DNA of 64,000 nt from assembly GCF_026586675.1 (NCBI RefSeq), contig NZ_JAODIX010000064.1, positions 21,825 to 85,824 on the forward strand. The letters are read 5' to 3'. Both the position numbers and the translations under genes were made by a program. The DNA is from Halorubrum yunnanense (GTDB lineage: Archaea; Halobacteriota; Halobacteria; Halobacteriales; Haloferacaceae). The notes below the pieces were generated by a model. The model saw only the letters and a list, made by a program, of their open reading frames with translations, was not told where the DNA came from and made no database searches. Positions 39,333 through 49,464 of the stretch are shown here, in pieces (within the stretch, counting starts at the first letter, position 1; each line of letters begins with the position of its first letter).

Positions 39333-39629
39333 TCAGAAGGAGATCCTGGAGTCGCCGTCCGCCTCGGCTCCGAGCGTCGCGCTGCCTCGGTCGTCGTAGT
39401 ATTTGCGGCCGATGAACGTGTCGTCGAGGTTCCCGACGATCGCGGCGTAAAGCGCGTCCGAACTCCGGTAGCCGTCCTCCTCGATCGGGTCCAGTATCTC
39501 TCGAATGGTCATCGAGTCGCCGGAGGGAGACGTGATCTCGGTCGCACCGATCTGTTCGACCACGGCTGTCTGTGTCAGCGGGAACTCGAGCGACTGATCG
39601 ACCATCTGCTCTGTGTCTGTGTATTCCAT
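39333..39629 (-). CDS. DUF5789-type haloarchaeal protein
   Basis: 98 aa from ATG 39629. Soluble, acidic protein with an N-terminal LEFPLTQTAVVEQIGATEIT and a central REILDPIEEDGYRSSDALYA, features of a small haloarchaeal family annotated only by domain number. The pattern suggests a compact helical domain. Function not known. Confidence 0.7.
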   Translation of the reverse strand: MEYTDTEQMVDQSLEFPLTQTAVVEQIGATEITSPSGDSMTIREILDPIEEDGYRSSDALYAAIVGNLDDTFIGRKYYDDRGSATLGAEADGDSRISF

Positions 39630-39904
39630 TTCTGTTGTTTCCGACCGGCATTCCGGTCTCCGTGTCATCCGGCAGGCGACGGAGATGAATCAACCCCGTC
39701 AGTTTTTATCCGACGTGAGTTTTTGATTATCCGTGTCACACGCCTCTCGGCTCTCCCGCCCCTCGCGGCTCCGAGGCGGTCGCGCCGATCGGCCGAGGAC
39801 GTGGCGACCGGCGACGTCCTCGGCGGCCGGTACGGAGGACCGACGGCACGGTCGGTCGCGCCCGAACGCCGTGCCTTTTTGTTCTCACCCGCGAACCGAC
39901 TCCC

Positions 39905-41176
39905 ATGACCGAACGGACACGCCGCGACTGGCTCCGCGCCGCCGGCGGCGTCGGCGTCGCGGGACTCGCCGGGTGTAGCTCGCTCGGCGACGTCTCGCCG
40001 ACCGACGGCGACGACGGCGGACCCGGCTTCGACGGGGGCGCCGACCTCCCGCTGCGCCTCGCCGACCGCCCGCAGTCCCCCGACGGGCTCGCCTCGCAGT
40101 TCCGACAGGGGCTCCGGAACCACGGCCACGTCGACGCGGCGATCCCCGAGACCGTCGAGGTGGAGTGGTCCGTGCCGGCGAACCGCGGCGACCACACCGC
40201 CTCGAAGGGGAGCCCGATGCCGGCCCCGTCTGGCGACGTCCTCCTCGCTGACGACACGGGCCGCGTCCAGTCGATCGCGACCGACGGGGCGGTGAACTGG
40301 TCAACCGACGTCTCCGACGACGACCGCGGGAGCCACGGCACCCCCGCGATCGCCGACGGCACGGCGTACGTCGGGACCTACGACGGCGTCGTCTCCGCGG
40401 TGACCGTCGAGAGCGGCGAGGTGGAGTGGCAGACCGACGTCGGCGACGCGGCCGCCGCCAGCCCGACCTACCGCGAGGGGACGCTGTACGTCGCCGTCGA
40501 GTACGCGACCCCCAGCGGGACCGTCGTCGCGATGGACGCCGAGAGCGGCGAGGTGGAGTGGCGCGACGACCGGCCGACCGACCACCCGCACTCGACGGTC
40601 GCCGTCGACCTGGAGCGCGACCGGTTCCTGTTCGGCTCCAACGACGGGAACGTCTACGCGTGGTCGTTCTCGGACCGGGAGCGCGCGTGGACGTACGACA
40701 CCGGTGGCGACGTCAAGGCCCCGATCGCGGTCAGTCGGGGGATCGCGGTCGTCCCCTCGTGGGCCGAGACGGTCACCGCCGTCGACGTCGCCGACGGCAC
40801 GGCCCTGTGGGAGTTCGAGGCCGACGACATGGTCATGTGCGCGCCCGCCGTCCACGACGGGACTGCCTACGTCGGGAGCCACGACGGCAACGTCTACGCG
40901 ATCGACCTGGCGACCGGCGAGGCGGAGTGGTCCACCCCGGTGAACGGCTGGGCGACGGGCAGCGTGACCGCGACGAACGGCCACGTGCTCGTCGGCTCGT
41001 ACGACACGCACCTCTACGCGCTCGACCGCGAGGACGGCTCGGTGACCTGGTCGGTCGAGGGGAGCGGTGACGTGACCAGTGCCCCGTTCGTCACCGACGA
41101 CGCGATATACTACGCCGAGCGCGCCCCGGAGGACTCCGAGGAGGCCGGGATGTGTTACAAGCTGGTCGGGGCGTGA
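39905..41176 (+). CDS. Secreted PQQ-type beta-propeller lipoprotein
   Basis: 423 aa. Tat signal with twin Arg in TRRDWLRAAGG and lipobox AGC (Cys at 24), so exported folded and lipid-anchored. The body is a run of propeller blades with the repeated pattern GxVYAxDxxxGExxW (EVEWQTDVGDAAAASPTYRE, GNVYAIDLATGEAEWSTPVN, THLYALDREDGSVTWSVEGS), about seven or eight in total. Such domains bind PQQ in dehydrogenases or act as BamB-like scaffolds; no dehydrogenase catalytic Asp/Cys pair is obvious, so the scaffold role is more likely. Confidence 0.88.
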   Translation: MTERTRRDWLRAAGGVGVAGLAGCSSLGDVSPTDGDDGGPGFDGGADLPLRLADRPQSPDGLASQFRQGLRNHGHVDAAIPETVEVEWSVPANRGDHTASKGSPMPAPSGDVLLADDTGRVQSIATDGAVNWSTDVSDDDRGSHGTPAIADGTAYVGTYDGVVSAVTVESGEVEWQTDVGDAAAASPTYREGTLYVAVEYATPSGTVVAMDAESGEVEWRDDRPTDHPHSTVAVDLERDRFLFGSNDGNVYAWSFSDRERAWTYDTGGDVKAPIAVSRGIAVVPSWAETVTAVDVADGTALWEFEADDMVMCAPAVHDGTAYVGSHDGNVYAIDLATGEAEWSTPVNGWATGSVTATNGHVLVGSYDTHLYALDREDGSVTWSVEGSGDVTSAPFVTDDAIYYAERAPEDSEEAGMCYKLVGA

Positions 41177-41292
41177 CGCGGTCGCCTCGCGACTCGGACC
41201 GCCGGCCCGACGCTCCCGGCGGGAACGTCACGAACGTCCGCTCGAAACGGAGGGTCCGAAACGGTTTTGCCGGCCCCTGACGGACGGTCGAT

Positions 41293-42948
41293 ATGCCAAC
41301 GGATCCCGACACAGGGTACGACCCGTCGCTGGGTCGGAAGTTCGTGTTCGTCACCGGCGGCGTCATGTCCGGGCTGGGGAAGGGGATCACCGCCGCCAGC
41401 ACCGGGCGACTCCTCGCGAACGCGGGCTTCGACGTCACCGCGGTGAAGGTTGACCCCTATCTCAACGTCGACGCGGGGACGATGAACCCGTACGAGCACG
41501 GCGAGGTGTACGTCCTCAAGGACGGCGGCGAGGTCGACCTCGACTTGGGCAACTACGAGCGCTTCCTCGGCACCGACATGACGTTCGACCACAACGTCAC
41601 CACGGGGAAGACGTACCAGCACGTCATCGAGCGCGAGCGCGCCGGCGACTACCTCGGCAAGACCGTCCAGATCATCCCGCACGTCACCGATGACATCAAG
41701 CGGCGCATCCGCGAGGCCGCCGAAGGGTCCGACGTCTGTCTCATCGAGATCGGCGGGACGGTCGGCGACATCGAGTCGATGCCCTTCCTCGAGGCGCTCC
41801 GCCAGTTCGCCCACGAGGAGGACGACGAGGACATCCTCTTCACCCACGTCACGCTCGTCCCCTACTCGAAGAACGGCGAGCAGAAGACGAAGCCGACCCA
41901 GCACTCGGTGAAGGAGCTGCGATCTATCGGCCTCCAGCCCGACATCCTCGTTGGCCGCTCCGAGGACCGACTCGACCCGGAGACGAAAGAGAAGATCGCC
42001 CTCTTCTGTGACGTGCCCACCGACGCCGTCTTCTCGAACCCCGACGTCGAGGACATCTACCACGTCCCGCTGATGGTCGAAGACGAGGGGCTCGACGAGC
42101 ACGTGATGGACCGGCTCGGGCTCGCCGACGAGGCGCTCCCGAAGGCCGAGCGGTCGACGGAGTGGCGCGAGCTGGTCACCCGCGACCGCGACCGCGAGCT
42201 CGACGTCGCGCTCGTCGGGAAGTACGCCCTCGAAGACGCCTACATGTCGATCCACGAGGCGCTGAAACACGCCGGGATCCACACCGAGACCGAGGTCAAC
42301 GTGCTCTGGGTCGACGCCGACGAGACCCGCGCCGAGCACGAGGACCGCCTCGCGTCGGCCGACGCGGTCGTCGTCCCCGGCGGCTTCGGCTCCCGCGGGA
42401 CCGACGGGAAGATCGAGGCGGTCCGGTACGCCCGCGAGAACGACGTGCCCTTCCTCGGGCTCTGTCTCGGCTTCCAGATGGCGGTCGTCGAGCACGCGCG
42501 CAACGTGCTCGGGCTGGAGGACGCGCACTCCGCCGAGATCGACCCCGACACCCCCTCCCCCGTCATCGACCTCCTCCCCGACCAGTACGAGACGGAGGAC
42601 ATGGGCGGGACGATGCGGCTCGGCGCCCACGAGACCGACATCGAGCCCGGCACGCTCGCGGCGTCGGTGTACGACGCCGACGCCTGCACCGAGCGCCACC
42701 GCCACCGCTACGAGGTGAACCCCGAGTACATCGACGAGCTGGAGGCCGACGGGCTCGTCTTCTCCGGGCGCGCCGACAACCGGATGGAGATCTTAGAGCG
42801 TCCCGATCACCCGTTCTTCTTCGGCACGCAGGCGCACCCCGAGTTCCGCTCGCGCCCCGACCGCGCGAGCCCGCCGTTCGTCGCCTTGGTGGAGGCGGCG
42901 CTGGGATCGACGGACACAACCGAACGGAACGCGGACGTGACGCTATAG
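41293..42948 (+). CDS. pyrG: CTP synthase
   Basis: 551 aa. Converts UTP to CTP with glutamine and ATP. The synthetase half begins [20 protein letters not shown] and contains [20 protein letters not shown] and [17 protein letters not shown]. The glutaminase half has the nucleophile in [18 protein letters not shown], and His-Glu in [12 protein letters not shown]. Stop codon is followed directly by the GMP synthase start, so the genes are coupled. Confidence 0.98.
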   Translation: MPTDPDTGYDPSLGRKFVFVTGGVMSGLGKGITAASTGRLLANAGFDVTAVKVDPYLNVDAGTMNPYEHGEVYVLKDGGEVDLDLGNYERFLGTDMTFDHNVTTGKTYQHVIERERAGDYLGKTVQIIPHVTDDIKRRIREAAEGSDVCLIEIGGTVGDIESMPFLEALRQFAHEEDDEDILFTHVTLVPYSKNGEQKTKPTQHSVKELRSIGLQPDILVGRSEDRLDPETKEKIALFCDVPTDAVFSNPDVEDIYHVPLMVEDEGLDEHVMDRLGLADEALPKAERSTEWRELVTRDRDRELDVALVGKYALEDAYMSIHEALKHAGIHTETEVNVLWVDADETRAEHEDRLASADAVVVPGGFGSRGTDGKIEAVRYARENDVPFLGLCLGFQMAVVEHARNVLGLEDAHSAEIDPDTPSPVIDLLPDQYETEDMGGTMRLGAHETDIEPGTLAASVYDADACTERHRHRYEVNPEYIDELEADGLVFSGRADNRMEILERPDHPFFFGTQAHPEFRSRPDRASPPFVALVEAALGSTDTTERNADVTL

Positions 42949-43866
42949 ATGGTCGAGACGGAGGCATTCATCGACGAGGCGAAAGCGGAGATCCGGGAGG
43001 CGATCGGCGACGCGAACGCCGTGATCGCCCTCTCCGGCGGGGTCGACTCCTCGGTCGCGGCGACGCTCGCCTACGAGGCGGTCGGCGACCAGCTCACCCC
43101 CGTCTACGTCGACACCGGGCTGATGCGGAAAGGCGAGACCGAGGAGATCCGCGAGACGTTCTCCTTCATGGAGTCGCTGCGGGTGATCGAGGCGCAGGAG
43201 CGCTTCTTTGACCGGCTCGCCGGCGTCACCGACCCCGAGGAGAAGCGCCACGTCATCGGTGAGGGGTTCATCGACGAGTTCGAGAGCGTCGCCAACGACG
43301 TCGGTGCCGACTACCTCGTGCAGGGGACGATCTACCCCGATCGCATCGAGTCGGAGGGGAACATCAAGTCGCACCACAACGTCGGCGGGCTCCCCGAGGT
43401 CGTCGACTTCGAGGGCATCGTCGAGCCCGTCCGCGACCTCTACAAGGACGAGGTCCGAGAGGTCGCCCGCGAGCTCGGCTTGGAGGAGGTCATCTCCGAG
43501 CGCATGCCGTTCCCCGGGCCCGGGCTCGCCGTCCGGATCGTCGGCGAGGTGACCCCGGAGAAGGCCGACGTCGCCCGCGAATCGACCCACGTCGTTGAGG
43601 AGGAGCTCGAGGAGTACGACCCCTGGCAGGCGTTCGCCGCCGTCCTCGGGAAGGCCACCGGCGTCAAAGGCGACAACCGCGTGCACGGCTGGGTCGTCGC
43701 CGTGCGCTCGGTCGAGAGTCGGGACGGGATGACCGCTCGCGCCCAGGAGATCGACTGGAGCACCCTCCAGCGGATCCAGAGCCGCATCACCGGCGAGAAC
43801 GACGACGTCGCCCGCGTCGTCTACGACGTGACCCACAAACCGCCCGCGACGATCGAGTACGAGTGA
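42949..43866 (+). CDS. guaAb: GMP synthase subunit B (ATP pyrophosphatase)
   Basis: 305 aa. PP-loop [20 protein letters not shown] activates XMP with ATP; the glutaminase is a separate subunit in archaea and is not encoded here. C-terminal dimerisation part includes [19 protein letters not shown] and ends [17 protein letters not shown]. Placed directly after pyrG, linking two amidotransfer steps of nucleotide synthesis. Confidence 0.97.
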   Translation: MVETEAFIDEAKAEIREAIGDANAVIALSGGVDSSVAATLAYEAVGDQLTPVYVDTGLMRKGETEEIRETFSFMESLRVIEAQERFFDRLAGVTDPEEKRHVIGEGFIDEFESVANDVGADYLVQGTIYPDRIESEGNIKSHHNVGGLPEVVDFEGIVEPVRDLYKDEVREVARELGLEEVISERMPFPGPGLAVRIVGEVTPEKADVARESTHVVEEELEEYDPWQAFAAVLGKATGVKGDNRVHGWVVAVRSVESRDGMTARAQEIDWSTLQRIQSRITGENDDVARVVYDVTHKPPATIEYE

Positions 43867-44219
43867 TGACGGACGAACCTATCGCCGTCGTCGCCGGCGC
43901 CGACGAGCACGGGCTCGGCGAGGAACTGGCCGCGCTCGACGTCGATATCCGCCGCATCGAGGGGCCCGTCACCGCCGACGCGCTCTCCGAGGCGGGGATC
44001 GACGAGGCCGACCACTTCGTCCTCACCGACGTTGCGGAGGCGACCGGCATCCCGATCGCCAAGGAGCTGAACCCGGACGCCCTCGCCGTGACGTACGCCG
44101 AGCGGTCGCTGCCGGAGTTCGTCGCCGGCGTCGCCGACCTCGCGATCGACCCGGCCCTCATGGACGCCGCCACCGTCGCCGAGGAGCTGGTCGACGGCGC
44201 CGCAGACCGCGCTGCGTAG
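43866..44219 (+). CDS. Small NAD-binding-like protein of the pyrG-guaA operon
   Basis: 117 aa from ATG 43866, overlapping the guaAb stop by a base. The fold looks like a truncated RCK_N/TrkA-N domain: IAVVAGADEHGLGEELAALD, then EADHFVLTDVAEATGIPIAK. Homologues are commonly placed in this operon in haloarchaea. No enzymatic motif is evident and any link to CTP or GMP synthesis is only positional. Confidence 0.75.
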   Translation: MTDEPIAVVAGADEHGLGEELAALDVDIRRIEGPVTADALSEAGIDEADHFVLTDVAEATGIPIAKELNPDALAVTYAERSLPEFVAGVADLAIDPALMDAATVAEELVDGAADRAA

Positions 44220-44301
44220 CCGGTCGGTCCGTGTCATCTTTTTAAGCGTCCGTTCCGCGAACAGCAGCGTTATTTCGGTCTCTCGCGTAGAGTGATATGG
44301 T

Positions 44302-45609
44302 ATGTCACAACAGAACGTGAGCGAGGAGCTGTACGTCGATCAGTACACGCTGGGGCTTGTCGGTCCGGACCAGGAGTGGGCCGGTACCGTCGCCGACGGC
44401 GGGAGGGTGAAGACGTACACGCCGCCGGGGTGTTGGGGACCGATGGTCACTCCCTCGTTCCGGGGCGGCCACGAGGTGACGCGGCCGATCCGGGTCGAGG
44501 GAGCCGAGGTCGGTGACGCCGTCGCCATCCATATCCGCGACGTGGAGGTGACCAGTATGGCCACCAGTACGGGATCGATGGCCGAGCGCGAGGAGGCGTT
44601 CACCGACGACCCGTTCGTCGACCACCGCTGTCCGGAGTGCGGGACGACATGGCCCGACTCGGTCGTCGAGGGGACCGGTGAGGACGCGATCCGCTGCGCC
44701 GAGTGCGGCGCCAACGCCTCCTCGTTCGGCTTCGAGTACGGCTATACCGTCGCGTTCGACCACGAGAATGCGGTCGGCGTCACCCTCGACGAGGAGGGCG
44801 CCCACGAGCTCGCGACCGACGCCGACGAGGCGATGGACATCCCCGAGAACTCCCGGCAACACCCCATTCTCCTGTACGAGCCCGACGGGATGCCCGGCAC
44901 GCTCGGCCGCCTCCGGCCGTTTATCGGGAACATCGGGACGACGCCGTCGGTGACCATGCCCGACTCGCACAACGCGGGCGACTTCGGGCAGAGCCTCATC
45001 GGCGCCGACCACGACTACGGCGTCGAGACGGAGGAAGACCTCGAGAAGCGCACCGACGGCCACATGGACATCCCCGAGGTCCGGCCGGGGGCCACCCTCA
45101 TCTGCCCTGTCGACGTTGACGGCGGCGGGATCTACGTCGGCGACCTCCACGCGAACCAGGGGGACGGCGAACTCTCCCTCCACACCACCGACGTGAGCGG
45201 CACCGTCACCATGGACGTCGAGGTGATCGAGGGGCTCGAGCTCGACGGGCCCGTGCTGCTCCCGAACGAGGACGACCTCCCCTTCATCAGCGCGCCGTAC
45301 ACCGACGCGGAGCGCGAGGCCGGCCGCGAGCTCGGCGCCGAGCACGGCGTCGAGACGGAGACGGAGATGGCACCGATCCAGGTAGTCGGCTCCGGCGCCA
45401 CCGTCAACGACGCCACGCAGAACGCCTTCGACCGCGCGACGAAGCTGCTGGACATGAGCGAGGGCGAGGTCCGGGGACGCTGCACGTTCACCGGCGGCGT
45501 CCAGATCGGCCGGCTCCCGGGCGTCGTCCAGCTCGACATGCTCGCGCCGCTCGACGTCCTCGAGGAGCGCGGCCTCGATAGGCTGGTCCGGGAGCAGTAC
45601 GACCTGTAG
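44302..45609 (+). CDS. Acetamidase/formamidase family protein
   Basis: 435 aa. Amide hydrolase of the acetamidase/formamidase (FmdA/AmdA) family. Conserved segments: GPMVTPSFRGGHEVTRPIRV, IGNIGTTPSVTMPDSHNAGD, PVDVDGGGIYVGDLHANQGD, and VQIGRLPGVVQLDMLAPLDV. A four-Cys insertion, CPECGTTW with CAECGAN (about residues 110-135), forms a probable zinc ribbon that is not usual in bacterial members. It could release ammonia from short amides; the Amt-PII gene is far away, so no operon link. Confidence 0.9.
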   Translation: MSQQNVSEELYVDQYTLGLVGPDQEWAGTVADGGRVKTYTPPGCWGPMVTPSFRGGHEVTRPIRVEGAEVGDAVAIHIRDVEVTSMATSTGSMAEREEAFTDDPFVDHRCPECGTTWPDSVVEGTGEDAIRCAECGANASSFGFEYGYTVAFDHENAVGVTLDEEGAHELATDADEAMDIPENSRQHPILLYEPDGMPGTLGRLRPFIGNIGTTPSVTMPDSHNAGDFGQSLIGADHDYGVETEEDLEKRTDGHMDIPEVRPGATLICPVDVDGGGIYVGDLHANQGDGELSLHTTDVSGTVTMDVEVIEGLELDGPVLLPNEDDLPFISAPYTDAEREAGRELGAEHGVETETEMAPIQVVGSGATVNDATQNAFDRATKLLDMSEGEVRGRCTFTGGVQIGRLPGVVQLDMLAPLDVLEERGLDRLVREQYDL

Positions 45610-45809
45610 CGCCGACGGCGTCCCTCCGTCCTCGCCGGCGCCCTCGACTGCCCCGAACGACGGGGGTGTCATAGAACTATTCGCAAGGGCTTGATTTCAT
45701 TCAGGATTCGGTGAATCAGCCGTCAGAACGACTCTGCGTGATGAGCGGAGCGAATTGGTGTGATCCACTCAACCACGAATTTCAAGTTAGTGTATAATCA
45801 ATCTATGGT

Positions 45810-46040
45810 ATGGGAATCGTCCGGGACTCCGAACACAGTGACGGTGCGCCGACAATCGAGGAGACGGGAATTCGTGTCAAGGATATCGCCTCGGCGTACG
45901 AACACAGCGGCTACGACCCCGACGAGATTACACAACTGTACCCTGACCTCAGTCTCAGTGACGTCCATCGGGCGCTCGCGTACTACTACGATCATATCGG
46001 CGACTTCCGGTCGGCGTCGTCTGAACCGGCATCCGTATGA
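45810..46040 (+). CDS. DUF433 antitoxin-like protein
   Basis: 76 aa. DUF433 fold, a short winged-helix-like DNA-binding domain: TGIRVKDIASAYEHSGYDPD and ITQLYPDLSLSDVHRALAYY. Overlaps the next gene by 4 bp (ATGA). DUF433 proteins pair with DUF5615 PIN-like proteins as predicted type II antitoxins. Lower GC than surroundings suggests transfer. Confidence 0.85.
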   Translation: MGIVRDSEHSDGAPTIEETGIRVKDIASAYEHSGYDPDEITQLYPDLSLSDVHRALAYYYDHIGDFRSASSEPASV

Positions 46041-46363
46041 CACGGCCGTTATACTGTGACGAGAGTATATGGCTTCCTGTTGCTGACGGACTCAGCAGAC
46101 GCGGATGGACAGTTCACACTGCCCGAAATGAAGGTTCTCTTGGCGACTCAGACCGCGAGCAGTTGAGATACGCGGTCGCAAACGACTGGCTTCTCCTGAC
46201 GTTCGACGATGATTTTCTCTCACTCGTTGAAGGTCAAGAACTCGAACATCGAGGTCTGATCTACGTACAGCAGGCCGGACGGCAAATCGGCGATGTCGTG
46301 AAGGTCGTTGATGAGCACCTACAGAACCGATCCGAAGACGATCAGTCGATTCAGTACTTGTGA
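46037..46363 (+). CDS. DUF5615 PIN-like toxin
   Basis: 108 aa. Mut7-C/PIN-like fold: N-terminal acidic YCDESIWLPVADGLSRRGWT, central VANDWLLLTFDDDFLSL with the Asp cluster, and RGLIYVQQAGRQIGDVVKVV. Predicted RNase toxin partner of the preceding DUF433 protein, with which it is translationally coupled. Activity is inferred from family context. Confidence 0.84.
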   Translation: MTRPLYCDESIWLPVADGLSRRGWTVHTARNEGSLGDSDREQLRYAVANDWLLLTFDDDFLSLVEGQELEHRGLIYVQQAGRQIGDVVKVVDEHLQNRSEDDQSIQYL

Positions 46364-46499
46364 TCTGTCAGCCAGAACTGTTCCGTAGATCCACTGTACT
46401 GAACGATTCACGGGCGGTTACTGAGGTATGTGAACTGTTCTATAACACCCTCCCGAACGGCACCTATATTACACCACTCTCGGATCCGTCGGACGAACA

Positions 46500-47708
46500 A
46501 TGATGCGCCACGACGTCGCCATCGTCGGCGGCGGCTGCGTCGGGCTGTCGGTCGCCAAACACCTCGCCGAGCGCACCGACCTCGACGTCGCCGTCTTAGA
46601 GAAGGAGCACCACCTCGCCTCCCACCAGAGCGGCCGGAACTCCGGCGTGCTCCATCCGGGGTTCAACTACCCGCCGGGCTCGAAGAAGGCGCGGTTCGCC
46701 ACCGAGGGGACCGCCCGCATGAAGGCGTACTGCGAGGAGCACGATATCCCGTGCGAGGAGCTGGGCGTCCTCGTCGTCGCGACGGACGACGAGGAGGAGG
46801 CGCGGCTCGACGAGCTCGCCGAACAGGCCGAGGCCAACGGCGTCGCCTACGAGCTGCTCGACTCGCGCGAGGCGATCCGCGAACACGAGCCGCACGCGGA
46901 GGGCCAGGCCGCCTTCCACGCCCCGGAGGCCGCCTCCGTCGACTCCGAGCAGTACGTGTACGCGCTGGCCCGCGAGGCCCGGGAGCTCGGGGTCACGGTT
47001 TATACCGGCTACGAGGTCTCACAGATCGAGGAGGCGGCCGAGGGGTACCGGCTCGACACCAGCAACGGTCGGTTCGAGGTCCCGTCCCTCGTCAACGCCG
47101 CGGGCCTCCACGCCGACACGCTGGCCCACCAGGTCGGGGTCGGCGAGGAGTACCAGGTGGTCCCGTTCCGCGGCGAGTACTACGAGGTGCGCCCCGAGCG
47201 CGCGCACCTCTGCGAGACGATGATCTACCCGACGCCGAACCCCGAGCTCCCCTTCCTCGGCGTCCACTACACGCGCCGCACCGACGGCAAGGTGATCGTC
47301 GGCCCGAACGCGGTCCTCGCGTTCGGCCGCGAGGCGTACGACAACACAGATATAAACCCCCGCGAGCTGCTGGAGACGCTCACCTACGGCGGCTTCCGGC
47401 GGCTGCTCGCCTCGCCGCTGATGCTCTCGGTCGCGTGGGCGGAGCTGAACAAGTCGTATCGGAAAGGGAAGTTCGCGGCCGCCTCGCAGAAGCTGGTCCC
47501 CGACGTGCGCGCCGAGGACCTCGAAAAGAGCTACGCGGGCATCCGCGCGCAGCTCGTGAGCGCCGACGGCGAGCTGGTGAAAGAGCCGCTGTTCGTCGAG
47601 CGCGAGGACGCCGTTCACGTCCTCAACGCGGTCTCCCCCGGACTCACCTCCTCGCTGCCCTTCGGCGAGCACATCGCCGAGCGGCTCGCGGCGAAGGTCA
47701 CCGTTTAA
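46500..47708 (+). CDS. lhgO: L-2-hydroxyglutarate oxidase
   Basis: 402 aa. FAD-dependent DAO-family oxidase with dinucleotide loop DVAIVGGGCVGLSVAKHLAE and substrate-side HHLASHQSGRNSGVLHPGFN, characteristic of LhgO/L2HGDH. Mid-protein FRGEYYEVRPERAHLCETMI and C-terminal VSPGLTSSLPFGEHIAERL also fit. It should oxidise L-2-hydroxyglutarate to 2-oxoglutarate. Upstream TATA-like CCTATATTA at 46464-46472. The CoA-transferase gene follows 196 bp downstream. Confidence 0.9.
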   Translation: MMRHDVAIVGGGCVGLSVAKHLAERTDLDVAVLEKEHHLASHQSGRNSGVLHPGFNYPPGSKKARFATEGTARMKAYCEEHDIPCEELGVLVVATDDEEEARLDELAEQAEANGVAYELLDSREAIREHEPHAEGQAAFHAPEAASVDSEQYVYALAREARELGVTVYTGYEVSQIEEAAEGYRLDTSNGRFEVPSLVNAAGLHADTLAHQVGVGEEYQVVPFRGEYYEVRPERAHLCETMIYPTPNPELPFLGVHYTRRTDGKVIVGPNAVLAFGREAYDNTDINPRELLETLTYGGFRRLLASPLMLSVAWAELNKSYRKGKFAAASQKLVPDVRAEDLEKSYAGIRAQLVSADGELVKEPLFVEREDAVHVLNAVSPGLTSSLPFGEHIAERLAAKVTV

Positions 47709-47904
47709 GTCTCGACCGGCCGACGTTGGGACCACCGGCCGCGGGACGACGCCGACGGAGCGCTCGCTCCGGTCCGGTGCGTCCCGCTCTCAGGACCATG
47801 ACACCCCACGCGTACCCCTCGACTCGCGGCGGCCCCGTCCGGGTCGCCACCGACGGTCGCACCGCCTCCTCCGAACGTTCCCCCGTCCCGGACCGAGGGG
47901 GCCG

Positions 47905-49377
47905 ATGAGCCGAGGCCCCGATCGGCGGCCGGTCGAGCGCCGGCTCCACGGCGACCTCCCGACCGTCGACGCGGAGGCGGCGGCCGCCGCGCTCGACGCC
48001 GACGCGACGGTGCTCACCAGCGGCTTCGGCAGTGTGGGCTACCCGAAGGCGATCCCGCTCGCGCTGGCGTCGTCGCCCCGCGACCTGTCGCTCACGCTGG
48101 TCGCCAGCGGGAAGGTCGGCGACGAGATCGACACCGAACTCGTCGGCTCGGGACAGGTCGCCCGGCGCTTCTCCTACCAGTCCTCGCGGGTCGCCCGCGA
48201 GAAGACCGACGCCCGCGAGATCGCCTTCAGCGACCGCAACGCCTCCTCGATCGGCGACGAGGTCCAGTACGGCGGGCTCGTCGACCCCGACGTCGCCGTC
48301 GTCGAGGCGGTCGCCGTCGGCGAGGACTGGTTCATCCCGTCTACGTCGCTCGGGCAGGTGCCCGCCTTCGTCGAGGCCGCCGACGAGCTGTACGTCGAGC
48401 TGAACCGCCACCAGCCGCTCGAACTACAGGCGCTCCACGACGTGTACCGGCCGGACGCGCCGCCGGACCGCGAGCCCATCCCGCTGTCTTCCCCCGGCGA
48501 GCGCATCGGGACCGCGCACGTCGGATTCGACTCCGAGAAGCTCGCGGGCGTCGTCGAGACGGAGATCTCCGACTCGACGTACACGTTCCGAGACCCGACC
48601 GACGACGACCTCGCGATCGCCGCCAACCTCGGCTCGTTCCTCCGCGAGGAGCTGGCGCGGTCTCCGGTCTTCGACGACGCGGTCCACCTCCAGTTCGGCG
48701 TCGGCTCGCTCGGCAACGCCCTGATGGGCGAGCTGCAGGCGCTTGACTTCGGCGACCGCGAGGTGGTCTACTTCGGCGAGCTCATCCAAGACGGGCTCTT
48801 CGACATGCTCGATGCCGGTGGGCTGGCGGCCGCGAGCGCGACGTCGCTCGCGCTCACCGACGAGGGCCAAGAGCGGCTCTTCGAGGACGTCGAGCGCTAC
48901 GCTGAGGACGTGGTGCTCCGCCCGGCTGACGTCTCCAACCACCCGGGGCTCATCGACCAGTTCGGCGTGATCGGCGTGAACAGCGCCATCGAGTTCGACC
49001 TCTACGGGAACGTCAACTCCACGCACGTCCGCGGCGAGCGCATGATAAACGGCGTCGGCGGCTCGGCCGACTTCAACCGGAACTCGCTGATCACGGTGTG
49101 TGCGCTCCCCTCGACGCTGAACGACGGCGCGGTCTCGCGGGTCGTCCCGCAGACGTTCCACGTCGACCACACCGAACACGACATCGACGTCTTCGTCACC
49201 GAGCAGGGCGTCGCCGACGTGCGCGGGCTGTCGCCGGTCGAGCGCGCGGAGCTGGTAATCGAGCGCTGCGCGCACCCCGAGTTCGCGCCGGAGCTGCGCT
49301 CGTATCTCGACGACGTCTGCGAGCGGGACTACCACATCCCGCAGGACGTCGAGCGCGCCGCGGAATGGTTCGAGTAG
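47905..49377 (+). CDS. Acetyl-CoA hydrolase/CoA-transferase family protein
   Basis: 490 aa. Two-domain family I CoA-transferase: N-terminal ATVLTSGFGSVGYPKAIPLA, middle LQFGVGSLGNALMGEL with VVYFGELIQDGLFDMLDAGG (catalytic Glu region), C-terminal INGVGGSADFNRNSLITVC and HDIDVFVTEQGVADVRGLSP. It is similar to succinyl-CoA:acetate and 4-hydroxybutyrate CoA-transferases. With LhgO and a glutaryl-CoA dehydrogenase-like gene nearby, a role in C5-dicarboxylate activation is possible but unproved. Confidence 0.87.
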   Translation: MSRGPDRRPVERRLHGDLPTVDAEAAAAALDADATVLTSGFGSVGYPKAIPLALASSPRDLSLTLVASGKVGDEIDTELVGSGQVARRFSYQSSRVAREKTDAREIAFSDRNASSIGDEVQYGGLVDPDVAVVEAVAVGEDWFIPSTSLGQVPAFVEAADELYVELNRHQPLELQALHDVYRPDAPPDREPIPLSSPGERIGTAHVGFDSEKLAGVVETEISDSTYTFRDPTDDDLAIAANLGSFLREELARSPVFDDAVHLQFGVGSLGNALMGELQALDFGDREVVYFGELIQDGLFDMLDAGGLAAASATSLALTDEGQERLFEDVERYAEDVVLRPADVSNHPGLIDQFGVIGVNSAIEFDLYGNVNSTHVRGERMINGVGGSADFNRNSLITVCALPSTLNDGAVSRVVPQTFHVDHTEHDIDVFVTEQGVADVRGLSPVERAELVIERCAHPEFAPELRSYLDDVCERDYHIPQDVERAAEWFE

Positions 49378-49464
49378 CGCTCAGCGAACGACCGTTTCCG
49401 CGGTCGCGTCCATTGCGAGACGCGCCGCGAGCGAGCGGCGAACGGTCGACCGGTCGGACGGCGA

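Noticed and set aside
45610-45809. Remnant of an insertion sequence before the DUF433 gene
   Set aside because: The region is AT-rich but I could not identify transposase similarity or inverted repeats; it remains an unexplained 200-bp intergenic stretch.
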